A stretch of 64,000 nucleotides of DNA from Glandiceps talaboti (taxonomy: Eukaryota > Hemichordata > Enteropneusta > Spengelidae), in NCBI RefSeq assembly GCF_964340395.1, contig NC_135551.1, positions 7,150,563-7,214,562 of the forward strand, read 5' to 3'. The position numbers were made by a program, and so were the translations under genes. The notes beneath the pieces were generated by a model that saw nothing but the letters and a program-made list of their open reading frames with translations, searched no databases and was not told the origin of the DNA. This document shows positions 15,601-29,500 of the stretch, piece after piece (the first letter of the stretch is position 1; each line of letters starts with the position of its first letter).

Positions 15601-18600
15601 GTTTTTATTCTTTTTGAAACAACAGAAGAAATTTAGAGTTCGTCATTTTTGTTTCAAAGGCAATCACCAAGCTTTTACACAGTTTAACTGTAACTGAGTA
15701 AACACAGTGTTAGTGTTACCAAGGCAACAAAAACAGAAATCTGGGAAGAGTTGTGAATTTCTTTTAAAACTGGGTACATGCATTTCTGGCATCTACTGCC
15801 CTCAGTGTCCAATCACAGAAACTTTGCTCTACATCGGTATTGTAACCTCTTTGTCTTTCGGAATAAACAACCTAGGATACTCTACAATGCAGTTACTAAC
15901 ATGTGGTTCCTGTTTTACTCTGAGAAGTCCAGTTAGTCAGTTTTGGTCAAACACTTCTATTTAAAAGCCCATAATTCATTCAGTCCCATGTTCTTGGCAT
16001 TAGTGTTATCTTATCAGTGGTGCCGTACGGATTACATATAGGATTATTCTTTTGTTCAAAACCAACAAGTTCTTCCAGACAACTATTTTTTCTCACTCAA
16101 ATCCAAGTAACCTCAACCAACGGGACACATGTTATTGCTTAGGTCAAAAAAAAATTATTTCTGGTCATCGCATTACATAAATAACCCTGTGTCGGTCTTT
16201 TTTTTTCATGTTTGTCCAACCCATGCAAGTCTGCATATCTAGTGGGAAACACAAAAATAACCATCCCTACTTCAGTGAAGACAACTGCAGAGCTAAATAA
16301 TGAATAAACAAATGACATCTGCCCCAAATACACACTTGCTCTAAAGTACTAAATAAAAAGAACAGTAACTGCTGTAAATAATAGATTAAGTGACAGGTTT
16401 GAGAATTTATTTTTTCGAAAAGCGCGTCGTCGCACTATTTAAGATAAACTGTCCTGACCAGAAACAATGCTCTTTTTATCTTCCGTAAGGAAGTTTATAT
16501 AATAGCGATGAAGTCTGTGTGTCTGTGTGTGTGTCTGTATCACCATTTCTGGAAAAACGGCTGCATCAATTCAAACGAAATTTCATAGACATGTTCCGTA
16601 GGGTAATGACAAGAACTGATTAGGTTTTCATAATAATTCAATGAATATTAATGACCAATTTGAGTAATTAATCGATTGAACGAGTATAAAGTTGGTGTAA
16701 GATTCAGATTCTGATTCAGATTAAGGTAGCGTTATGTTATGAACGTTATATTGAGCGTCAGATGGCCTCAGATCCGAAGACATCCAACGGACTCAAACCT
16801 GAAATAATACCATTGAGACTACAGGGAAGGATTCTGCTTCCCTGCCGTCGGGGTATTTGGATCTGAGGCTATCTGACGTTCAATATGACGCTACCTGAAT
16901 CTGAATCTGACACCAACTTTATTCTCGTGCTCTACACTGAGAAAGACTCTGTTTTCAGGGGTGTTGTGCCAACCTTATTTTGTGCTTCACTTGGATCTGC
17001 ACTCTGCATTAGCTGGACAAACACCAGAAAAAAGATCGAGGCAGGGTATTTAAGTGATTCAAACTCACCAGAAAAGTTTTTTTCTTAGCCTTACTTAAAA
17101 TAGGTTTACAATGAGCGCGGAGTGCATAAACAGGTGAAATATTTATCATCATTTCAATTTCGTCAAATATGGACTTATCATTTTCAAATTTCACACACTA
17201 ATGTGCAGATGAATAAAGAAAAATCATGTCTGTTTAGATTTTCGATTAGTAGTTTAGGAAGTATTATATTGACCTCAAACCGTCTCCTTTTTACCGTGTT
17301 CTTTTCCGATTTCTCTCAATAACAAACAACCGCTGTTTGTTGCAAGCCTTGTAAATAATCATTTATCTAGCTCTGTATCTCAGGATATAAATACACTCTC
17401 ACAAATTTATCAAGTGTAATAATCTATAATTTATACTCAAATGTATGTGGTCAAAATATGGAAAATAGACTAAACCTTCCCTAGCCTACAAAGAAAAAAT
17501 TTCGCGACAATGTATCAATAATGGTGACCTATACATTGACCTCTATATAATTAGTGTACAGTGAGGGTGCGCCACTCAACAAAATCTTGACAATTTTCCC
17601 GTAGTGATTAAAGGAATGTTTAAACTCGTGGTGGGACAGAAGGAAGTTCAACACGCACATGCCATATCCCATGTATGTAGGGGATCACGAAAGCCGAGTG
17701 AAGTCAAGGATGGCAAGCTTTCCTGTGCTGAGAATAGGAGGCGTGGTGGGCATTTCAACAACATTTTTGACAACTATTAACTTTCATTGGGATTTGACGA
17801 ATGACAGATACATGTGTATAAAGCTAAATTTCTTGCATAAATCATGAAATTGCAAGACTATACCCCTACGAAAGGCATTCAGTTTTAATCTGTTTTTTCT
17901 TGGCCTTAGATTGCTGTTTTCCTAAGAAAACATGACACAAATCATGCTACTACAAATCAATCAATTTATGGTCTATACAATAAGACAACTAAAGGTTGGA
18001 CATACATCTTAAATGATCACTGGACATTTACCTCCTAATGATTCACTCGTCATGTCATGACAATTTGACAGCTTTTAATATTGGCATTTGTATTTAGGGA
18101 TTAGCAGGTCATCATAAAGTGGAATATCTGATCTTTAGACATAAATGCCTACAATTACACCTCTTCATCTCTAAAAGGACACATTATTATAACTTTTAAA
18201 TTGTAGGTAAATGCTGTAAAATGCTAGTAATTTCCCTCATCATAAAAATTATCTATCATTTTCTGAAGGTAGTCTATATACATGTACTAAAGTGTGTGCG
18301 TCAAGGGTATGAATGTCACGATGTTTACTACTTGTATGCTAACAGTGCAAATGAATCAAGCTGCATAGAGGGAACGAAAACAGCAATGATTTAGAAGAAC
18401 CACCTATCATAACTAGTCTATAAGGTACACCATGACGAGACGTTCTCACACATCGGTCTTCCCCTGAGAGGAGATTGTGTTGAATTAACGACACAACATA
18501 CACTTACACTGTGGTCGACTATCGCACCATTTGTACAGTGTGTTGATTACAACATGAACTACCAAACACCATGTGTGGTGTTTCGTTATCTTTTGTGATA

Positions 18601-21600
18601 TGTCCACAGTCATGTCGTAAAAATATTTTGGAGATGGTTCTTCGCCTAGACTTGTCTTGTTGTTACTCCCTCAAGAAGCTTTCTATAACAACAGACTTGT
18701 CTTCTTGTTACTCCCTCAAGAAGCTTTCTATAACAACAGACTTGTCTTGTTGTTACTCCCTCAAGAAGCTTTCTATAACAACAGACTTGTCTTGGTGTTA
18801 CTCCCTCAAGAAGCTTTCTATAACAACAGACTTGTCTTCTTGTTACAATCTCAAGTTCTCTACATTAGTACAGCAAGAGAGCGCCATGGTGTAGAGTTCA
18901 CCTTGAGATAACACCAAGACAAGTCTCTGGGTTAGATATACAGAGCTTCTTGAGATAGTAACACATGTGTCTATGTCACTGGTTCTGCAGTGTTCGAAAT
19001 ATGAGTCAAAACGTTCAAAATTACCATTAATTTCCCAGATTTTTCTTTGATATTACTGGTGATGGTACGATTACATTTTTTCCCCAATACATGTATTTTT
19101 CTTCATTTAGCTAAGGATTTGTCACTCACTACTCACCTAGCGACTCATAGTGGCAAGGACCCCTTAGGTCACCCATATTTTCCTTGGTTGAACAAAGTAA
19201 AATATTGGGGAAAAACCTACGATCATGTAAGGATGGTTTAATACCAGATCCAAAGTATACAAATTGTTGTTATATCTGTGTACATCATTAATAAATGAGT
19301 ACAAAGATTATGAATGTGTTTATTTGTTCTTTTATTCTTTACTTGAATTATTGTGTCTAGCTATTAAATCTCACAGCGTTTGTCATTAACATTATTTGTG
19401 TCTTGGAAAGACTTACGAAACTGCACAACCCTGAGATGACATATTTTTGTCAGGATATCATTGTTATTTTTAAAAAAAAGACTGTAAAACTGCAACCATG
19501 ACGATTCTGTATTTTTAGCCAAGGATGTCAAGAAGGAAGTACTAAAAATAACAAATTAATTGAAGCCAACTTTCTAAGAATTTATTCTCCTTACTTGAAA
19601 TAGAATTTTAATACTACCCAAGTGTGTCATGAAATTCGTCGACACAATGACTTCTCAGCCTCTGTTCTATGTGTGTAGATAACATAATGTATTAAAATCG
19701 GAACACGGTCGTCAGGAACTAGACTATTCCATGTTCTGGCTGTCACCAGTCCTCAGAGATTAGTGCTACCTACACATAAATATTACTAGAGGTGCATCTG
19801 AGAACGAGTCAACCTTCTTGTTCTATTTTTGAACTAATAAAACAAAGGGGTCAGGATATGACGGTAACGTTGCTATCGATACGGTAGCCAAGAATCGGGA
19901 CAATGAGGGATTTTGAATTTTGAATTTCTCCATCTCTGTAACAAATTCAAAAAACCCCATTTGCATTAATTTCAGACTATAGATGCAAAGACTTTGAAGT
20001 GCCCTTTAGTCTTCCTGTTTTTGACCTCGGTGATGTCTCACAAACAAGATCATTGTGTCTAAAATAGGCCACATGAAATCTGACATATCAGATTTTTGAC
20101 AATCAATCGCAAGTTGTTTTTCACATTGCCAAGTGAAATACACTGTCTATGCACTCAGTTATACTTGCTACTTATCATCACGATAGTACAGGTGGGCTGA
20201 TATGTTTAGTCATCTAGCTTTTCCGGTTTTGGCTTTACATGTAGGCATCGGCTTTTGTAATGGATTTTTAAGTTGTACGGTTGTATCAAAACCTACTGCA
20301 TGGAGTGTGTGCGTGGCAAGATCAATTTTGCAACACAAGAGTCACAAATTTGTCTAGTTCAATGCTAATCTCATCACTATAAATTGCCTTGTGTATGTTG
20401 GAAAGTACACATGTACATCTGTGTTAATACAGGTTCACACACTTGAATAGAGACTCTGTTTTCTACCTCTTGAGTTATGGTCTAAATTGTTCATTTTTAC
20501 CAAAAAAAATGACTTGTTATTTGGCAATGCTAATCAATGTCACAAAATTCAGTGGCATGCATGCATTGTATGTGCCTCACTGTACATGTACCTGACATTT
20601 GTGCTAGGTTTGGTTCAAAGTAAACAGAGATACACTTGTACAGCTGTCCATAGCCAGATTGACACTGGGACAGATGGACATAAGTTATTCTTATAGTCCC
20701 TCTGTGTTGTAACATCACCCAGTTTCTACAGAATACAGTGTTCTTTAAATTGTTATGTAACTAATAAAAATACACTATATTGCCTAGTATCTTTCTACGT
20801 GGGCTCTCTTCTTTAAATGAAATGTTTTGAACAAAATAGTTCTATTCAGGCAAAAAAAAATTGTTTCTGGTGGTCAGGACATTTTGTCTAACATGGTGCG
20901 ACGGTGCAAATTTAATAAATAAGAAATTTTCAACAAACCTGTCACTCAGTCTACTATTTATGACGGTTACTGTTGTTTTTATTTAGTATTTAGAGCAAGT
21001 GTGTATGTGGGAGGCAGATGTCATGTGCTTGTTCATGGTTGCCTCTGCAGTTGTCTGGCAGTGATGATCACTTGAGTAGGGAGGTGAGAGTTGATTTCGT
21101 GTTTCCCCCCAGATCTGCAGACTGCATGAGCTAGACATACACACACCTGACACGAGGATATTTTAAGTAATGTGCCAGAAACAATTCTTTTTTTTTTTGG
21201 CCTTATCTCTTTTTTTGGTCTTTTTTTATAGTTTGGACTGTTAGCTAACAAAGTAATCATAAATGCTTTCTTTCCTAATTTTTATTTTTATTTAATCTTT
21301 TTCACAATGATTATAGAATAGAATAGAATAGAATAGAATACCGGTAGAATAGAATTGAATAGAATAGAATTTGTACTGCATCAATTAAGAAAACTACATT
21401 TCATCATTAGATTTCTGCAATAAGTGTTTGGTGCTAAAACAAACTAGTAAATATATAAACTAGAGTGATAATAGTTAACAAAAATAACAAATGAGATTTA
21501 TACAAAAGTGTAAACTTCAGGTTAGATAAATGTAATGTATAATTTTCATAAAGCAGTCGGGAGGTCACGGGTTCGAGTCCCACTGGAAACAGGGGATTTT

Positions 21601-24600
21601 TCTGCGACCGACCCAAACCCAGGGTGAGTGTTCTACAGACTCTATGGGTAGGCTGTATCACTCAGCCGTGTCTCACTCACAAGACGAGTGCGAATTTGGG
21701 GGGACTAATGGAGTAATGACTCGAAAAGTCGTGGACGATTACTCACACGGAGCCCGGAGGTGCTATGTTTGCCGGGCCTGAGTGACTCTGGGATAGCCTG
21801 TGGACTGACTGGGAAAGCCTTGACAGTTCCACAGCAACGTGATATAGAGCGTGCTACATAGCCCCGTCACGTAGTCCCAAACCCGAATGGATCTCTGTAG
21901 CATTTGTGTTTGTTTGTTTGTGTGTATTTGTCTGCATAACAGAAAAATCGTTGGGAGGAATTCCCAGCACACAAAAAATTTTTTAAAAAATTAAAAAATT
22001 AAAATTAAAAAATTAAAAAAAATAAAAAAAAAAATAAAAAAATGTATAATTTTTTATGGTTTTAATTCTGTAGAATGTCTTTTTTTTGATGATAAATGCT
22101 GATTTTATGAAAGTTGTGAGTGTCATAAGTATGTGTATTTGATCAGAGTTAAAAAGAGTAATACATTTTGTTCATTATCTAATTCTTTGAAATTGCCTAG
22201 ATCACTGATTGCACTTAGTCTGGTATACATTTGTTGTCTCTCAATGTTATAGTTGTTACATGTTGTGATGAAGTGTATTTCATCTTCTATCATATTGCAG
22301 GTGTTACATAATCTGTCTTCAATCTCTATTTTTTGGTCTTTTATGTCTTCCAATTTCAATTTGTAGATCATGTGAGCTCAGTCTAATTCTTGAAATTAAA
22401 CCAACTTCCTCTCTCTTCATAATTTTAAGATTAATTGGCTGCAAATATCAAAAGCAATATTTTGTTTTTTTCATTACCTTTATTGCTCTAGTCTCTAGTC
22501 TGTACAGTTACCACAACAAAAGAGACAGAAATACCCAAAATAGGAACGGACAAGACGTTGGTGATATCAAATCAATTGTGACTTCAAGCACTTATTTTAT
22601 GGTCCATAAATTGAAGATTGAAGTTCGGGAACCCTGACAACAGAAATGTGGGTAAATAATAACCATGGTAACAGACAGGAGTAAATAATAACCATGGTAA
22701 CAGAGAGGGGTAAATAATAACCACAGTTACAGAGAAGGGTAAATGATAACCCCAGTACAGAGAGGGGTAAATAATAACCCCAGTAACAGAGAGTAAATAA
22801 AAACCGTGGTAAAGAGAGGGGTAAATAATAACCCCGGTAACAGAGAGGGGTAAATGATAACCATGGTAAAGAGAGGGGTAAATAATAACCCCGGTAACAG
22901 AGAGGGGTAAATAATAACCCTAGCAACATACATGTAGTTATGAAACCTGGAAAGTCTGGCAATTTTTTCTCAATTAATACTGCCCTCACTCAAAGATACT
23001 GATGGGGCCTGGCTGATGACAACATCAAAGACAAAGTCTTCCAACTAAGATAGAGGGTACAACTATGATTTATTTCACCTAACTAGGGAGCTTAATGTGG
23101 ATGTCCTTCTTCAACTCCTACACACACACTATGAATGGACACAATAGAATGATGTTGTGTGGCCGAACAATATGGAGTAATGACCACTTGGTCAATAACC
23201 TCATCAAATCAACTACAAGGTTATGTACATGTATACTACATAATCACGCTTTGTTTTTGGGGTGTAACTAGTTGTGAAAAATGCATACGTCACTGGCTGT
23301 GTTATTTGAAGGACTTGTTAGGTAACCATACTTATGTACCAGCAGGTAGCTATTATGACATCCACAAAACTACTGGATATGTGTAAATGAGGGGGTGGGG
23401 GAGATTGGGTACTGAGGGGGTGGGGGTGAGAGACATCATGTATTAGGAGACAGAACATATCATATCACTGTCAGTGTGTATGTACCTCAAAATATAATTT
23501 TGAATTTAGAAAATTTAGAAAGACCAGATACATGTGTATTATTAAAGAGAGAATGGGAAAACAGATTTGAATTTGTGAGGAAACTGGATGTGAACTTTAA
23601 AAAGAGATAGAGACGACCTTTAATGTGAACTTGAGAAGGGAAAAAAACTGGATTTGAACTTGTGAAGAAAAGGGGGAAGAACAGAATGATGTAAATTTGA
23701 TTGGGTGTGAGGAAATCATCTGTGATGAGATGGGGACAGGGTATAAAGTGTACAAATTAAACCTGCACTAGCTGCAACTGGGACATTTTTTTTTATTAAT
23801 TAAGTAACCAATGATGTATTCACTAAGAATTGCTCAATTACCTATAAAAAAGACATTGTATCTGTTAATTAGTGGTCAATATTAGCCGTACATGAAGGTA
23901 CATGTAGTGTAGTGATAAGTTGAAATCTTGCACAACAGCTAGGTTAAATTGAATCTGTCCGTACATGTATGTTAAAAATGCCATATCTGTTACTTACTGG
24001 AGTAACACTTTTCAATTAGACAAACATAATATATTCACTGAAAATTATTAAAATACCAATAATTAGACATTGTACATGTTAGTCAGTGGTTGATATTATC
24101 CATAAGTAGTACAGAAACAGGTTGTAATTATGAACACTATTGAAGGTGCTCAATTATTGGGTGTATGGGGTGGGGGGGGTGGGAGGGGGGGGGGTTACCC
24201 ACTGGGCAGGTCTGGCAGAGGTGTATGTAGGGGCAATGCCGTCAACCCCACACCCCATTTTAGACCACTTTTGACCAGAAACCAATGGCCCATTTTAGAG
24301 CATTTACATTTTTTAGAAGACCCCACTTTAGACCAAAATACATGATCACTGATATGAAAATGTCAATGAGTGAATTTGCTGCAGGAAATTCCCAGGGAAA
24401 TTCCCGGAAATTCCGAACTAGTTGAGAATTAATTATGTGGTTCCTTCCCAGGACCCCATTTTAGACTCCTTATCACTAAAAAATACAGTACCCCATTATA
24501 GACCAAAGGGCGAAAAAACTCACCTAAAGGGTGGCACAACCTGTATGCATATACCAAAGAGGCAGTAGTACCCCCCTCCCTACCACCCCCCCCCTTTCCA

Positions 24601-26484
24601 AACACTCATACTAAATTTATCTAAGAAGCTGTGGAATTATTCACTAAATGAATTGTCAAAAAAACTCCATATATTCATAGGTTAGACCCCCCCCCCCCAC
24701 CTCCCCCTAGGGGAAACACTTAAATAACAGTCAACCTATCTCAATAAAGTCCTCAACTGCATGAGATGAAACATAAAATTTAACCCCAGCCACCCACACA
24801 GTCATTTACATCATGTCTGAATTCTAACTAACAATACATGTAAGTTCAGTGTTTATTGGGGACAGTTACGTGATGTCCAAATATGGTATATTTGTCAGCT
24901 CAGAAGATGCTAATTATACACTGTTTACATCAATTAGAGAGTGATGCAGTGCAGTGCAGTACGTCATGTTGTATTGTGTATATAGCATATTTTATTTGAC
25001 TCCAAATTACTTTTTATTACCATGAACAACTCACAATCATACACACAGCTGACATTGCAGTGGTTCATCCTCAAAATAAATAAATTTAAGATAAATAAAT
25101 AAATAACTATATATAAATATCTACATATGCATTTAAGATAAGTACATAAATAAAAAATAAATATAAATAAACAAATAAAAAATAAATATAAATAAATACA
25201 TACATACATACATACATACATACATACATACATACATACATACATACATACATACATACATACACATGTACATACATACATACATACATACATACATACA
25301 TACATACATACATACATACATACACACATACATACATACATACACACATACATACATACATACATACATACATACATGTACATACATACATACATACATA
25401 CATACATACATACATACATACATACATACATACATACATACATACATACATACATACATACATACATGCATACATACATACATACATGTACATACATACA
25501 TACATACATACATACATACATGTACATACATACATACATACATACATGTACATACATACATACATACATACATACATGTACATACATACATACATACATA
25601 CATACATACATACATACATGTACATACATACATACATACATACATACATACATACATACATACATACATACATACATACATACATACATGTACATACATA
25701 CATACATACATACATACATACATACATACATACATACATACATACATGTACATACATACATACATACATACATGTACATACATACATACATACATACATA
25801 CATGTACATACATACATACATACATACATACATACATACATACATGTACATACATACATACATACATACATACATACATACATACATACATACATACATG
25901 TACATACATACATACATACATACATGTACATACATACATACATACATACATACATGTACATACATACATACATACATACATACATACATACATACATGTA
26001 CATACATACATACATACATACATACATACATACATACATGTACATACATACATACATACATACATACATACATACATACATACATACATACATGTACATA
26101 CATACATACATACATACATGTACATACATACATACATACATACATACATGTACATACATACATACATACATACATACATACATACATGTACATACATACA
26201 TACATACATACATACATACATACATACATACATACATACATACATACATGTACATACATACATACATACATACATACATACATACATACATGTACATACA
26301 TACATACATACATACATACATACATACATACATACATACATACATACATACATACATACATACATACATACATACATACATACATACATACATACATACA
26401 TACATACATACATACATACATACATACATACATACATACATACATACATACATACATACATACATACATACATACATACATACA

Positions 26485-26516
<32 letters not shown>

Positions 26517-29500
26517 CATACATACATACATACATACATACATACATACATACATACATACATACATACATACATACATACATACATACATACATACATA
26601 CATAAAAACAATAGAACACACAAGAAATCTTTTGATGACAAAATTTTGGAAAGAAAACTCTTCCAGGAGTTTGACATGTGAAAATATAGATATTTTGGTT
26701 ACAAGTGCTGTCTCTATTTTTTGTTTCTATTTTTATGCAGTTTCTTGTTGGTTTCTGCGTAGTGTTTGTATCAAACAGACAAGCTGAATGGTATTGAGAA
26801 ATTCACTGTATGACAAAACATAATCAATATCAGCTCATTAATGCATGCTGAATTACCAAGTGAAGATAAGATACAGATACATGTAATGTACAATGTGATG
26901 CTCCTTAATATGTTATTGAAATAACACACCCACAGTCACTTGTTGTTGGAACCCTAGAAATATCCCTTGCTTTACAACCTTGTGATGATTGATATAACGA
27001 TGCATAAAGTGTTGCTGCTAAGGTAACCATGGTAACAGAGTAGGAAACTGGACACAACTCACATTGTAAAACTTCCACACCTCTGATATCATTATTTTTT
27101 TAAGAGAATGCAACTGAATTTTTTTTAAAAACATATACAATGTATGGATATGTGGGCTTCAAAGGGAAAAAATAATGAGACCATTTTGACATTATCGTTA
27201 GACATCTAGTATTCCTTACACAGACCAATAATGGCACAACAACTTTTTATATATTCTCAATTTCAGCTGGTGTCATCAGAGGTACAATTTTTTTGGGGGG
27301 CCTTACATGGAAGCACTCTGTGTCGACTTCTAGACATTTAGTGCCACAGTGGTCCTAACTTTCCCAATGGCATATACAGCAATGTCATCAGACAATTTAG
27401 AATCTTTGTTGACTCAGTTATAGCAGGGCTCAAAATTAACAATAGTCCCATGCCCACAGACTACCAATTCTTGTCATGGGGCTACCATAGTTTGCAGCTG
27501 GTAGCCCACTCAGGCTACCACTGATTATGTGATGAGGATGGTAGATTTATGGACATGAAAGTATTTTAATAATACACATATTTTCAATAGAGGAAATCAG
27601 TTTTCAGTTCAGGAACTACAATATACGGGTCACAATCCTTGGCCTACCAATTTCTGAAACTGGTAGCCCACTTATGACAACCACAGAAAAAAAGTTAATT
27701 CCAAGCCCTGCTTATAAGGCTCGTACCGGAAGAATTCTTGTACAGACCTATAGTGGCACCATAACTTTCCCAAGTTAAATGCTAGCTACAGCAATGTCAT
27801 TAGATCATGTAGAATCTCCTTTTTAGCCTTAGACTTCTATGCATTGAGTCTCAGGGCTTCTTGTACAGACGTTAAGTGCATCGTCGCAAACCACGGCCTG
27901 TTTTACGGCAACGTTCTTGATGAGCCTCCCACATGATATTTCAAAATGTAGTGGTAGCAATAATAACTCTGGCTTGCGAGAATGGTTAGGTGGCACAATG
28001 ACCACCCTGACTTCCTCAATGGTATATGTGTAAGCCTCGTGGCTTCTTGCACAGACCTATAGAGACACAATGGCTGTCATAGCTTCCCAACGCCAGCCGT
28101 CATCATTTACAGTAATTATAATGTTATGCCTATAGGCCTGAAGGATTTCTGCAAGGTTATTATTTGTGCTTACTTGTTTCCTATTCATCTTCTACGTACA
28201 ATTTGACAATAGCGACTTGGTCACTCCATCACATTGCCATGGTAACCATATATGAAGTCAGAAGAGGAGAGTCAATTGAAAAGACCTTGGTTGTCTGTTT
28301 GTTTCTCAAAAACATGTTGTTGTTTTATATATTTAAAGTCCAACAGAATAGGTCAACCAACAGAGATCAGAGATTTCTCAAAATCATCACTGGAGTTACA
28401 ATCATACAAAATGTATATTTACGATACACAAACTGAACTGGCTCAAACACTGCAATCTGATTGATTATACATTTATACATGTATATATACATGTAGGAAC
28501 ATTTCACAACATCAATGCCCTGGATTCATAAATTTAACTTCATTTTGCACTAAGAAATACTATTATGACAGGACCTTATGATGCACGAGTGCAAGTGTGG
28601 CATACTCGGGGTATTCACACAAGTGCCTGCCATATTGAACACATATTGCCTGGCCATGAGGGCTATAGCACCCGTTTATTACACCCGAGGGACTGTGAGT
28701 TACCAGAATCACATGCTATTTTCCGAGGCCAAAGGCCGAGGGAAATAGCATGTGATTCTGGTAACTCACAGCCACGAATGACCTGACTTTGAACTAAAGG
28801 GCAAAAGACTTAACCTCACTTCTCAAAACTACACTGATTATTCTTCAGGGTTAATATTAGTAAGATCTACCTGTGAGCTTCTCTCAAGGTATTTTACATT
28901 GGCTCTGCATTGCAATTATCATACCAGGTACATTGAAATCTATTTCAGATTCATGTAGCATTCCATACTTCTGTTAACGGTATTTACAAAGCTTAGCCAG
29001 AGAATACTGCATATTATTATTAAACTGAAATTAATATAAACTCACTTCAAATTAAATAAATTAGTAGTCAGCTACTACAAAACCAAGGTGACTATAGCAT
29101 TCCAAATAGGCAGCATTGTGTTTTTTTACGACAAAACCAGAGTGACTATAGTGTTTCAATTAGGCAGCATGGTGTTTTTCACTACAAAACCAGTGCAGTG
29201 TTTTCCCCAGAGAGTTTTCACGTATCAGCCCGATATCCTTTAATTTTCGCCAATACGTGATCAGTTGTCCCGATACGCTGTCTGATTGCTTAGGATCGGT
29301 AAATTGCACGTTACATTGTTCATCTGTCACTCTGTCACCTGACGCCTTTGTTGTTTTCAATGTATACTCCCAACGTTTGTATTGATCCTTCACACATAAG
29401 TAAAACAAAAGAGTTTCTAATTAGTTCAAACGACTATTCAACCCTCTACCACTATCAGACAGATTTCATTGAAGTTTGGCGTCAGTATTGTTTTTGATGG

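Noticed and set aside
21560-21590. Functional tRNA gene
   Set aside because: Only the B box is intact. The sequence cannot fold into a cloverleaf, and the A-rich tail and target duplication show a SINE.
24964-26787. Very long open frames (409-551 codons, YIHT or MYVC repeats) on both strands
   Set aside because: They are a by-product of the TACA repeat, which contains no stop codon in any frame. No start context, domain or flanking exon.
29160-29408. 82-codon minus ORF with a protein-like composition ([18 protein letters not shown])
   Set aside because: It lies at the end of the TIR element and overlaps its inverted repeat. No transposase motif could be recognised, so it is not listed as a gene.
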